11,724 nucleotides of DNA, taken from contig JAHEDL010000069.1 in NCBI GenBank assembly GCA_024641255.1, positions 1 to 11,724 of the forward strand, written 5' to 3'. The translations under genes were made by a program, and so were the position numbers. The notes beneath the pieces were generated by a model that made no database searches, was not told the origin of the DNA, and saw nothing but the letters and a program-made list of their open reading frames with translations. Positions 1 through 6,439 of the stretch are shown here, one piece after another (the stretch's first letter is position 1; every line of letters begins with the position of its first letter). Source of the DNA: Pseudorhodobacter sp. (lineage in GTDB: Bacteria; Pseudomonadota; Alphaproteobacteria; Rhodobacterales; Rhodobacteraceae).

Positions 1-270
1 GATGCCCATGACCGCAAAAACCACGGCGGCAAACCACCGCAGCAGGTGCAAGAAGTCGCCGTAAACCGACAAGATCCATGTCAGGCCAAAAATCGCCGCC
101 ATCGGCCAGATCAGATCACCCAAGGCCACGCCAACGGCCATCGGCCATGCGCTGGCGAAGCCGCCGGACAGTGCACGCGCCGTCAGCGCCACCCAGACCG
201 GGCCGGGCACCGCCCAAAGCAGCGCCATGCCGCCTGCGTATAGCAAAAGTTCATGCAAGGTGACGGTCAT
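1..270 (-). CDS. LysE/RhtB-family amino-acid exporter, N-terminal part (cut by window edge)
   Basis: Ninety codons are open from the ATG at 270-268 to the window edge. The 3' end is missing. The product is a hydrophobic membrane protein with the LysE/RhtB signature: a first membrane helix (about residues 7-26), then the PGP motif at 22-24 (AVPGPVWVALTARALSGG), then a second helix with GVALGDLIW (47-55) and a third starting near residue 76. Family members export amino acids or related small metabolites by proton antiport across the inner membrane; the substrate here cannot be told. A GGAG ribosome site lies 6 nt before the ATG, which supports this start. It is the last visible gene of the leftward dnaA-dnaN-recF-VOC run, 96 bp behind the VOC gene, so it may share that transcript or have its own promoter. 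The family call is firm; the function is inferred from family only. Confidence 0.85.
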   Translation of the reverse strand, partial: MTVTLHELLLYAGGMALLWAVPGPVWVALTARALSGGFASAWPMAVGVALGDLIWPMAAIFGLTWILSVYGDFLHLLRWFAAVVFAVMGI

Positions 271-295
271 CAACAGCTCCTAACCGCTGGAACGG

Positions 296-316
296 GGCGC
301 CGCGCAAGCGCGCGCC
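296..316. repeat. GC-rich inverted repeat between VOC and LysE-family genes
   Basis: Arms GGCG and CGCG (with one bulged C) pair with CGCG and CGCC around a CAAG loop, giving about 8 G-C pairs. It lies 50 bp after the VOC stop and 26 bp before the exporter start. No T-run follows on either strand, so it is not a classical intrinsic terminator. It could be an mRNA processing or pausing hairpin, or simply a chance result of high GC. Confidence 0.35.
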
Positions 317-366
317 ATGGTACAGAATGAAAGTTCATATTCATGCGGGTTAGGCCAAGCCGCGCA

Positions 367-798
367 TCAGACAGCATCCGGCAGGGTCAAACTGCCATCT
401 TTGGCCAAGGGCCAAAACGGGTTCATCGCAAGTTCCCAGACATGGCCATCCAGATCCGCCCAATAGCCAGAATAACCGCCCCAGAACACTTTCTGCGGCG
501 TTTTCAAAGCCCTACCACCTGCGGCAATTGCGGCGGCAAAGGCGGCGTCCACCTCTGCCACGGTTGCAAAGTTTTGCGCCAGCGTGACAGCACCTGTGCC
601 CAGATCGCCCGCAGACCGACCCTGATCTTTCGCAAGATCGTCGCGGCCAAACAACGCCAACACCGCGCCGTGCATCTGATAGAAGGCAACACCGTCATTC
701 TGGCCATGCTCTTGCCAACCCAAACGGGCGTAAAACGCCTTTGCGGCCGCAAGATCGGCAACACCAAGCGTAATCAGGGTAACGCGCTGCGGGGTCAT
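367..798 (-). CDS. VOC-superfamily (glyoxalase/bleomycin-resistance fold) protein
   Basis: A 143-residue protein, the usual size for a single-domain, two-module VOC protein. The first beta-alpha-beta module is visible at the N-terminus (RVTLITLGVADLAAAKAFYARLGW, about residues 5-28) and the second ends in a typical YWADLDGHVWELAMNP stretch (about 112-127) with a candidate metal-binding glutamate. Members range from glyoxalases and extradiol dioxygenases to antibiotic-binding proteins, and nothing here picks a substrate. The first module lacks an obvious metal-ligand histidine near its start, so a metal-dependent glyoxalase I activity is not assured. Its ATG overlaps the recF stop in ATGA (4 bp), and an AAGGA ribosome site sits inside the recF end, which indicates translational coupling to recF. 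Fold assignment is confident; function is unknown. Confidence 0.88.
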   Translation of the reverse strand: MTPQRVTLITLGVADLAAAKAFYARLGWQEHGQNDGVAFYQMHGAVLALFGRDDLAKDQGRSAGDLGTGAVTLAQNFATVAEVDAAFAAAIAAGGRALKTPQKVFWGGYSGYWADLDGHVWELAMNPFWPLAKDGSLTLPDAV

Positions 799-1889
799 GG
801 TTGAATCCTTGAAATGCCGCCGTCGTCGGTGACGCAGAATGTTTGCGCACGCGGACCCAGACTGTCAAACAGGCTGGCTTCGGTGCCGGTCATCAGGGCC
901 TGTGCGCCCAATGTGAATATTTCATCATAAAGCGCAGCACGGCGGGTGGCATCCAGATGCGCCGCCACTTCGTCCAGCAGCAAAATTGGCGCGGCACCCA
1001 GATCATTGGCCAAAGCGCGGGCGTTGGCCAAGATCAGGCTGATCAGCAACGCCTTTTGTTCGCCGGTTGAACATTGATCTGCGCGTGCACCTTTTGCGGC
1101 ATAGGTCGCCGACAGATCGGCGCGATGCGGCCCAACCAAAGTGCGACCCGCTGCCATATCGCGGCGGCGACCATCGGCCAAAGCGGCGGCAAGATCGGTT
1201 GGCACCAAGTCGCCATCGGGTCCGGTAAGGGCAAGGTCGGCCCGCGGGAACGCCGTTTCGGCGCCGTCTTGTGCGGTAGCAAGGCGGGCAAGCGCGGCCT
1301 GGCGATTAGCTGTAATATGGTCTCCCGCCGCAACCATCTGCGTTTCCAGTGCCGCATACCAATGCGGGTCGGTGACCTGATCTTTCAGCAGCCGATTGCG
1401 GTCACGCATGGCCTTTTCATAAGCCAGAACAGACTCGGCATGCTCCGGGCAAAACGACAGCGTCAGTCGATCCAAAAAGCGTCGGCGGCCTTCTGCGGCT
1501 TCGATCCACAATCTATCCATAGCGGGCACCAACCATAGCACCCGCAAGATACGCCCCAATGCCGCCTGTGGTGCAGCCTTATCATCAATGCGGACCTGCC
1601 GACTTTCGCCGGACTCGGACCATGTTTCGACCTGATGATCGGCACCGAACCCCTTCACCAAAGCCGAAATTTTCCACCCGACAGACTCTGGCTTGCGGGC
1701 CAACTCGTCTGTCGCGGCGCGGCGCAAGCCCCGCCCCGGCGACAGCAGCGAAACTGCCTCAAGAATGTTGGTTTTGCCCGCACCATTCGGCCCAATGATG
1801 GCAACCGGCCGACCATCAAATTGCAATCGCGCGGATTTATGGCTGCGAAAATGCGAAAGGGTCAGCGATGTGATGGCCAGACCACTCAA
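795..1889 (-). CDS. recF: DNA replication and repair protein RecF
   Basis: RecF is an SMC/ABC-like ATPase that binds gapped DNA with RecO and RecR and helps load RecA at stalled forks. The 364-residue product has the family length and motifs: N-terminal LTLSHFRSHKS, Walker A GPNGAGKT (33-40), the ABC signature STGEQKA (274-280), Walker B ILLLDE (302-307) and a D-loop HLD (311-313). The start is a TTG at 1889-1887, with an AGGGG ribosome site about 8 nt upstream; no in-frame ATG exists before residue 124, and the N-terminus from TTG matches the family, so the rare start is required. It follows dnaN by 63 bp in the classic dnaA-dnaN-recF order and overlaps the next gene by 4 bp. The often-following gyrB is not present here. 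Confidence 0.97.
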   Translation of the reverse strand: MSGLAITSLTLSHFRSHKSARLQFDGRPVAIIGPNGAGKTNILEAVSLLSPGRGLRRAATDELARKPESVGWKISALVKGFGADHQVETWSESGESRQVRIDDKAAPQAALGRILRVLWLVPAMDRLWIEAAEGRRRFLDRLTLSFCPEHAESVLAYEKAMRDRNRLLKDQVTDPHWYAALETQMVAAGDHITANRQAALARLATAQDGAETAFPRADLALTGPDGDLVPTDLAAALADGRRRDMAAGRTLVGPHRADLSATYAAKGARADQCSTGEQKALLISLILANARALANDLGAAPILLLDEVAAHLDATRRAALYDEIFTLGAQALMTGTEASLFDSLGPRAQTFCVTDDGGISRIQP

Positions 1890-1952
1890 CGCTAACCCCT
1901 TTTCATTTCATCACAAGATCGGGGCAAAGCGACGGCGGCGCCCCAAGGCAGG

Positions 1953-3071
1953 TTAAACGCGCATCGGCATGACGACGTAGACCGCCGACATATCATTGCC
2001 TTCGCGCATCAACGTCGGGTCGCCCGACGAGTTGAACAGGAACACTGCATTTTCGCGGTCGACCTGGCTGGCGATTTCCAGCAAATATTTGGCGTTGAAG
2101 CCTATTTCCAAGCGCTCGTCGCCATAGGCAACCGCAAGCTCTTCTTCGGCGGCACCCGAATCCGGCGCGTTGACCGACAGGATCAACCGGTCTTCGTCCA
2201 GCGCCAGTTTGACGGCACGGCTGCGTTCAGACGACACCGTTGCCACGCGGTCAACCGCCTTGGCAAACTCTGACGCGTCGACTTCCAGCCTGCGGGTGTT
2301 GCCGGTTGGAATGACGCGGGTGTAATCGGGGAAGGTGCCGTCGATGACTTTCGAGGTCAGGGTGATGGCGGGCGTGGCAAACCGAACTTTTGTTTCGGAA
2401 ACCGACACGGCAATCGCAGCGTCGTCATCGTCCAGCAATTTCTTCAATTCATTCACGGTTTTGCGCGGCACGATCACGCCCGGCATTCCCTGCGCGCCAT
2501 CTGGCAGCGGCGCGTCAATGCGGGCAAGACGGTGACCATCGGTGGCCACGCAACGCAGCACCGGACCAACATCACCGGTCGAGACATGCATGTAAACGCC
2601 GTTCAGGTAATAGCGCGTCTCTTCGGTGGAAATGGCAAATTTTGCTTTATCAAACAGCCGGCGCAGCACCGGGGCCGGGGCCGAGAAGTTCGACGAATAT
2701 TCCGACGTTGCCATCACCGGGAAGTCTTCTTTCGGCAGCGTCGCGAGGCTGAAGGTCGAACGACCCGCCGCAATCGTCAAGCGGCCAGAGGCGGCATCTT
2801 CGGTCAGCGCAACCAACGACCCATCGGGCAATTTGCGAATGATTTCATGCAGCATAACCGCAGAAACAGTGGTGGCGCCGCTGCGCTCCACCATTGCCGG
2901 AGCGCGATCAACAACCTCGATATCAAGGTCAGTGGCGCGGAACGACACGGTGTTGCCTTCGGCCTCGATCAACACGTTCGCCAGAATCGGAATGGTATTG
3001 CGACGCTCAACGACCGACTGAGCCTGCGCCAGCGCCTTCAGAAGCGTTGCACGTTCGATGCTGATCTTCAT
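1953..3071 (-). CDS. dnaN: DNA polymerase III beta subunit (sliding clamp)
   Basis: DnaN forms a dimeric ring around DNA that tethers polymerase III and other replication and repair proteins. The 372-residue length fits three clamp domains of about 120 residues each. The N-terminus (MKISIERATLLKALAQAQSVVERRNTIPIL) is typical. The protein-binding cleft is visible as TDGHRLA (177-183) in domain 2 and the C-terminal VVMPMRV (366-372), the hydrophobic pocket that receives clamp-binding motifs. The ATG at 3071 has an AAGGGGAA ribosome site a few bases upstream. It lies 121 bp downstream of dnaA and 63 bp upstream of recF on the same strand, so it is probably cotranscribed, although the gap to dnaA leaves room for an extra promoter. 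The sequence shows no damage. Confidence 0.98.
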   Translation of the reverse strand: MKISIERATLLKALAQAQSVVERRNTIPILANVLIEAEGNTVSFRATDLDIEVVDRAPAMVERSGATTVSAVMLHEIIRKLPDGSLVALTEDAASGRLTIAAGRSTFSLATLPKEDFPVMATSEYSSNFSAPAPVLRRLFDKAKFAISTEETRYYLNGVYMHVSTGDVGPVLRCVATDGHRLARIDAPLPDGAQGMPGVIVPRKTVNELKKLLDDDDAAIAVSVSETKVRFATPAITLTSKVIDGTFPDYTRVIPTGNTRRLEVDASEFAKAVDRVATVSSERSRAVKLALDEDRLILSVNAPDSGAAEEELAVAYGDERLEIGFNAKYLLEIASQVDRENAVFLFNSSGDPTLMREGNDMSAVYVVMPMRV

Positions 3072-3089
3072 TTCAGTTCCCCTTGCCGA

Positions 3090-3106
3090 CGCCCCTGTCA
3101 GGGACG
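3090..3106. repeat. Short inverted repeat in the dnaN leader
   Basis: CGCCCCTG and CAGGGACG flank a single T; 7 of 8 positions pair, the eighth as G-U in the dnaN transcript. In RNA it would form a 6-bp hairpin with a 5-nt loop, ending only a few bases before the purine-rich ribosome site of dnaN. It could tune dnaN translation. There is no T-run, so it is not a terminator. Confidence 0.3.
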
Positions 3107-3192
3107 CCGAAACTATCCGATTTTGGCCGTTTCACAAGCCTTTTCCAGACTTTGGTGGCGTTTGAAAGGGCCGTCAAGCCCGCGAAGCCCGA

Positions 3193-4545
3193 TCAGGCCT
3201 GCAGTAACCGCCGCAACAGCTGCAGATCGTCGGAAAGCTGGGAATCGGTGGTCATCAGCTCTTCGATTTTGCGCACACCATGAATGATCGTGGTGTGATC
3301 ACGCCCGCCGAACCGCCGCCCAATTTCGGGCAACGACCGCGGCGTTAACTGTTTGGCCAGATACATCGCCACCTGACGTGGCCGCGCGATGTTGCGCAAC
3401 CGCTTCGGGCCGATCATGTCCGACAGGCGGATGTTGTAATGTTCGGACACTTTGCGTTGAATTTCTTCAATCGTCAGCTTGCGATCCGACGCGCGCAGAA
3501 TGTCGGCAAGGCAGTCTTGCGCCAGTTCCAGCGTGATTTCGCGGCCAACCAGACTTGCGAAGGCAAACAGACGCGTCAGCGCGCCTTCCAGCACCCGCAC
3601 GTTGGTGGTGATACGGTGCGCAAGAAATTCAAGAACGCCGCCAGAAATTGCCAAGCCTTTGTATTGATTGCGATAATACTCGGCCTTTTGCTGCAATATG
3701 CCCAACCGCAATTCGTAATCGGTGGGATGCAGATCGACCACCAGCCCGCATTGCATGCGCGATTTGATGCGATCTTCCAGATCTTTGATTTCGCCCGGCG
3801 CACGGTCTGCCGAAATAACGATTTGCTTATTCTGATCGACCAAGGCGTTGAACGTATGGAAGAATTCCTCTTGCGTCGAATCCTTGCCGGCGATGAACTG
3901 CACGTCATCCACCATCAGCACATCGACCGACCGGAAGATTTCCTTGAAATCCATGATCTGTTTGTCGCGCAGCGCCTGCACAAACCGATACATGAACTGT
4001 TCCGCCGACAGGTAAAGCACGCGCAGATGCGGCTGACGTGCCTGCAATTCATGCGCAATCGCGTGCATCAGGTGGGTTTTACCCAAGCCAACGCCGCCAT
4101 ATAGGAACAGCGGGTTAAAGGTAACCGGACCACCTTCGGCAACGCGGCGCGCGGCGGCGTGGGCAAGCTCGTTCGGTTTACCGACGACAAAGCTGTCAAA
4201 GGTAAAGCGGGCGTCCAGCGTCGCACCGGGCAGTTCTTCGTCAACCCGCGCCCGCGGCGCAGGCTTGGCAGCCGCGCGCACCGGTTTGGCGGCTTCGATC
4301 GGGCGACTTGGCACGACGAATTCGGTCCGACCAACCTCATGCCCCTCGGCATTCAGCAAGGTCAGAATATGGTCCGAAAAGTTCCGCGATACCCAATCAC
4401 CGAAAAAAGTGGTCGGCACTTCGAATCGAGCGACACCTTCCGACAGCCCGGAAAGCCGAAGCGGCTCGATCCAGCTGGTATAATTGTTTTTACCGATCCG
4501 CTTTGCCAGCGTCTCGCGCACCCTGCCCCAGGCATCGTTTGTCAT
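3193..4545 (-). CDS. dnaA: Chromosomal replication initiator protein DnaA
   Basis: DnaA binds DnaA boxes at the origin, forms an ATP-dependent filament, melts the duplex and recruits the helicase. From the ATG at 4545 the protein has 450 residues. Domain I (about 1-80, MTNDAWGRVRETLAKRIG) is followed by a short Ala/Pro-rich linker (about 85-108). The AAA+ core holds Walker A GGVGLGKTH (150-158), Walker B LMVDD (210-214), the arginine-finger region KSRMQCGL (261-268) and the NVRVLEGAL motif (315-323). Domain IV carries the DNA-recognition signature GRDHTTIIHGVRKIEEL (414-430). The frame stays open to 4653 through a TTG codon, but those 36 extra residues look like nothing known, while MTNDAW matches family N-termini. 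The ribosome site before 4545 is weak (purine-rich, no clear GGAGG). It heads the dnaN-recF run. Autoregulation is likely from the family; box-like sites upstream are weak. Confidence 0.98.
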   Translation of the reverse strand: MTNDAWGRVRETLAKRIGKNNYTSWIEPLRLSGLSEGVARFEVPTTFFGDWVSRNFSDHILTLLNAEGHEVGRTEFVVPSRPIEAAKPVRAAAKPAPRARVDEELPGATLDARFTFDSFVVGKPNELAHAAARRVAEGGPVTFNPLFLYGGVGLGKTHLMHAIAHELQARQPHLRVLYLSAEQFMYRFVQALRDKQIMDFKEIFRSVDVLMVDDVQFIAGKDSTQEEFFHTFNALVDQNKQIVISADRAPGEIKDLEDRIKSRMQCGLVVDLHPTDYELRLGILQQKAEYYRNQYKGLAISGGVLEFLAHRITTNVRVLEGALTRLFAFASLVGREITLELAQDCLADILRASDRKLTIEEIQRKVSEHYNIRLSDMIGPKRLRNIARPRQVAMYLAKQLTPRSLPEIGRRFGGRDHTTIIHGVRKIEELMTTDSQLSDDLQLLRRLLQA

Positions 4546-4796
4546 TCTTTTCTTTCGTCCCCAAACGCCTTGTCCGCTATATGCGGTAGCGCCTTCTATT
4601 TGCCCACAAACACCTAGTACTTCCCCACCCGGGACCCCGCCTGATCGCGCCAAACAGCCCCGTCAGACGACAGGATCAGCACAGCGTTTTCACGGCAAAG
4701 GCAGGACACGACACAAACCCCTGAAGCCGAACCTAATCAGCCTCAATCTATGTCGATTCTGTTGGCCAAATACGGCGCGAACAGCGTAACATGCGG

Positions 4797-4802
4797 ATTA
4801 TA
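4797..4802 (-). promoter_or_regulatory. Candidate -10 box of a dnaA promoter
   Basis: On the minus strand this reads TATAAT, a perfect sigma70 -10 hexamer within an AT-rich tract that stands out from the GC-rich surroundings. Initiation would fall near 4790, leaving a dnaA leader of about 245 nt. No good TTGACA-like box lies 16-18 bp upstream; only TTTAAT/TTAATA at a longer spacing. A DnaA-box-like 9-mer (4798-4806) overlaps it. The placement is inference. Confidence 0.35.
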
Positions 4803-4879
4803 AACAGTAATTTCAGGCTATTATTAAAGAGGCTTGGCAGCAGCTTCCCTGATTTTTCTATTTATAACGGCGTCATGTC

Positions 4880-4904
4880 CCCCAAGCGAAGTGAATCACT
4901 GGGG
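4880..4904. repeat. Inverted repeat with nested palindrome upstream of dnaA
   Basis: CCCCA (4880-4884) pairs with TGGGG (4900-4904). Nested inside is the 11-nt palindrome AGTGAATCACT (4890-4900), which contains a GANTC site. No T-run follows on either strand. It may be a protein-binding site or a dispersed intergenic repeat; its role is unknown. Confidence 0.35.
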
Positions 4905-5074
4905 CAAGTTAGCAAGCCGTTGCGCGGTGCTGCAACCGATCTTGTTGCTTGACAGACCTTTGCCGCAGCGAATCCTTTTGGCCGTGCAAATCGGCAACGC
5001 AGGGCGGAAAAAGGTTTCAAAATGGCGGGTAAAAACAGCCGATGCCTCTTGCCAACCAGCCGCGCCGCAACGCA

Positions 5075-5104
5075 GCAAAATGCAGAATCGGTGTGGCATT
5101 TTGC
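5075..5104. repeat. Perfect 9-bp inverted repeat downstream of the rpsT terminator
   Basis: GCAAAATGC (5075-5083) and GCATTTTGC (5096-5104) are exact reverse complements around a 12-nt spacer that carries a GAATC. It sits 9 bp beyond the rpsT terminator. It could act as a backup terminator or as an operator. Neither strand has a T-run directly after the second arm. Confidence 0.45.
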
Positions 5105-5113
5105 CCGAAATGA

Positions 5114-5146
5114 CAAAGGGCGCCACCGTTGCCGGGGCGCCCTTTG
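5114..5146 (-). terminator. Rho-independent terminator of rpsT
   Basis: CAAAGGGCGCC (5114-5124) and GGCGCCCTTTG (5136-5146) form a perfect 11-bp stem. The loop contains a further CCG/CGG pairing. On the minus strand the stem ends in TTTG followed by TCATTT, a usable U-rich tail. It begins 21 bp after the rpsT stop, which places it as the end of the rpsT transcript and separates rpsT from dnaA. Confidence 0.85.
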
Positions 5147-5167
5147 CGATAACAGATTCGCTTGAAA

Positions 5168-5443
5168 TCAAGCAGCCGGGGTTGCCAGCGCTTTGACGCG
5201 CGATGCAAGGCGCGAGATTTTGCGCGACACGGTGTTCTTGTGCAGAACGCCCTTGGTGACGCCGCGTGCCAGTTCCGGCTGTGCGTTCTTCAAAGCCAAT
5301 GCTGCAGCTTCCTGGTTGCCCGAAGCCAGAGCTTCTTCAACTTTGCGCAGGAAGGTGCGGATGCGCGAACGGCGGGCTTTGTTCACGTCTTGACGGGCAT
5401 CGGCCTGACGGGCGCGCTTTTTGGACTGGGCAGTGTTTGCCAT
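5168..5443 (-). CDS. rpsT: 30S ribosomal protein S20 (bS20)
   Basis: bS20 is a primary 16S rRNA-binding protein of the small subunit. The 91-residue basic, helical protein starts [13 protein letters not shown] and continues [17 protein letters not shown] and [22 protein letters not shown], which are the family's recognisable segments. The frame is open for 78 more codons upstream, but that part has no likeness to S20; the ATG at 5443 with AGGGA about 10 nt before it is right for the family. It is followed at once by a strong terminator and preceded by a 160-bp leader holding a palindrome. S20 is known to be autoregulated in other bacteria, so that leader may matter. It sits between enoyl-CoA hydratase and dnaA, as is common in this lineage. 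Confidence 0.97.
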   Translation of the reverse strand: MANTAQSKKRARQADARQDVNKARRSRIRTFLRKVEEALASGNQEAAALALKNAQPELARGVTKGVLHKNTVSRKISRLASRVKALATPAA

Positions 5444-5503
5444 TGGTATGTATTCCCTAGGGTCTGGGTCTGTTGCAATTTGTTCGCGCAAAAGCCCCAA
5501 GGC

Positions 5504-5521
5504 CCCGTTGTAAACAACGGG
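5504..5521. repeat. Perfect palindrome in the rpsT leader
   Basis: CCCGTTGT and ACAACGGG are exact reverse complements with only AA between them (18 bp). In the rpsT transcript this gives a 7-bp hairpin with a TTTA loop, ending about 60 nt before the start codon. It may be an operator, a leader structure used in S20 autoregulation, or an end signal for the upstream enoyl-CoA hydratase gene. After the hairpin the minus strand reads GCCTTGGGGCTTTTG, which lacks an immediate T-run. Confidence 0.5.
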
Positions 5522-5603
5522 AATGATTCTTGCCAAAGCGGGCCCACACGCATGTATCGCAGGCCTATAGAGCAAGACCTGCGGAAAGGAAACCTTAAAT
5601 CCG

Positions 5604-6380
5604 CTAACAATCCTTGAAGTTTGCAGGGCGTTTTTCGACGAACGCCGCCATGCCTTCCTTTTGGTCTTGGGTGGCAAACATGGCGTGGAAAAGCCGGCGT
5701 TCCAACAAAAGACCTTCGCGCAAAGTGGTTTCCTGCGCCCGGTTGACCGCCTCTTTCGCGGCTTTCACCGCGATTTGCGACTTGGCGGCGATCTTGGCGG
5801 CGGTTTTCAGCGCGTCGTCCAACAGATCGGCGGCGGGCACGATGCGGGCCACCAGACCGGCACGCTCAGCCTCGACTGCATCCATGAAGCGGCCAGTCAG
5901 CTGCATTTCCATTGACTTGGCCTTGCCAACAGCGCGGGTCAACCGCTGTGTGCCGCCCATGCCGGCGATGATGCCCAGATTGATTTCGGGCTGACCAAAC
6001 TTGGCAGTTTCGGCCGCCAGAATGAAATCGCAGATCATCGCCAATTCGCAGCCGCCGCCAAGGCAAAAGCCCGCAACCGCCGCGATGATGGGTTTGCGCA
6101 CCCGCTGAATCGCCTCGGCCTCGGGGCCGAACAGGTCAGATTGAAACACGTCGGTAAAGCTTTTCGTCGCCATTTCCCGCACATCGGCGCCCGCCGCGAA
6201 GGCTTTTTCCGACCCCGTCAGAATAATGCAGCGGATTTTATCGTTCTGGTCAGCCTCGGTCAGAACAGCCGCCAATTCTTGCATCAACGTCAGGTTCAGC
6301 GCGTTCAGCGCCTCTGGCCGGTTAAGCCGCACCAACAGCGTGTGATCATGCGGTTCGACCAAAAGGGTTTGATAAGACAT
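5604..6380 (-). CDS. Enoyl-CoA hydratase/isomerase (crotonase family)
   Basis: This protein probably hydrates trans-2-enoyl-CoA to 3-hydroxyacyl-CoA in fatty-acid beta-oxidation, acting in the cytoplasm. The 258-residue length is that of single-domain crotonases. Visible features are the N-terminal [12 protein letters not shown], the oxyanion-hole segments [11 protein letters not shown] (60-70) and [11 protein letters not shown] (104-114), and the two acidic residues E112 and E132 (PEINLG), spaced 20 apart like the catalytic glutamates of rat mitochondrial enoyl-CoA hydratase. Both are present, so hydratase activity is more likely than a decarboxylase or dehalogenase relative. The C-terminal [12 protein letters not shown] is typical. 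A GGAG site stands 7 nt before the ATG. It lies 59 bp after mutM and 160 bp before rpsT on the same strand. Chain-length preference cannot be told from sequence. Confidence 0.93.
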   Translation of the reverse strand: MSYQTLLVEPHDHTLLVRLNRPEALNALNLTLMQELAAVLTEADQNDKIRCIILTGSEKAFAAGADVREMATKSFTDVFQSDLFGPEAEAIQRVRKPIIAAVAGFCLGGGCELAMICDFILAAETAKFGQPEINLGIIAGMGGTQRLTRAVGKAKSMEMQLTGRFMDAVEAERAGLVARIVPAADLLDDALKTAAKIAAKSQIAVKAAKEAVNRAQETTLREGLLLERRLFHAMFATQDQKEGMAAFVEKRPANFKDC

Positions 6381-6439
6381 GGCAAGCTCCGGTTTTCACC
6401 TGTGTATGAGGCGGATGGGTATCAGACGGGTGGGTAGGT

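Larger units (their letters stand above)
4546..5167. other. Long intergenic region between rpsT and dnaA (dnaA leader; possible regulatory region)
   Basis: About 620 bp with no credible gene: the open frames here resemble no family I recognise. Going leftwards it holds the rpsT terminator, a 9-bp-arm inverted repeat (5075-5104), a G/C-armed inverted repeat (4880-4904), an AT-rich tract (about 4797-4870) with a TATAAT box toward dnaA, and the dnaA leader. Five GANTC sites fall at 4755, 4893, 4970, 5085 and 5155. DnaA-box-like 9-mers at 4600-4608 (TTGCCCACA) and 4798-4806 (TTATAAACA) each differ from TTATCCACA at two positions. This is too little to call a replication origin. Confidence 0.6.

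Noticed and set aside
4546..4653. N-terminal extension of dnaA by 36 codons from a TTG
   Set aside because: The extra residues resemble no DnaA domain I, and the family N-terminus begins at the ATG at 4545.
4949..4977. Perfect plus-strand TTGACA as a possible small-RNA promoter
   Set aside because: The hexamer at the proper spacing (ATCCTT/TCCTTT) is not a credible -10, and no transcript end is evident.
4862..5116. Minus-strand open frame of 84 codons in the same gap
   Set aside because: No family likeness and cysteine/arginine-rich shadow-like composition; I cannot support it as a gene.
4546..5167. Replication origin next to dnaA
   Set aside because: Only two 7/9 DnaA-box-like sites and one AT-rich tract were seen; there is no box cluster, so the origin call is not supported.
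4834..5196. Plus-strand open frame of 120 codons in the rpsT-dnaA gap
   Set aside because: It crosses the rpsT terminator and the end of rpsT, has odd composition and no recognisable domain.
5444..5677. N-terminal extension of rpsT by 78 codons
   Set aside because: S20 is about 90 residues and the conserved [10 protein letters not shown] start is at 5443; the extension overlaps the enoyl-CoA hydratase end and the leader palindrome.
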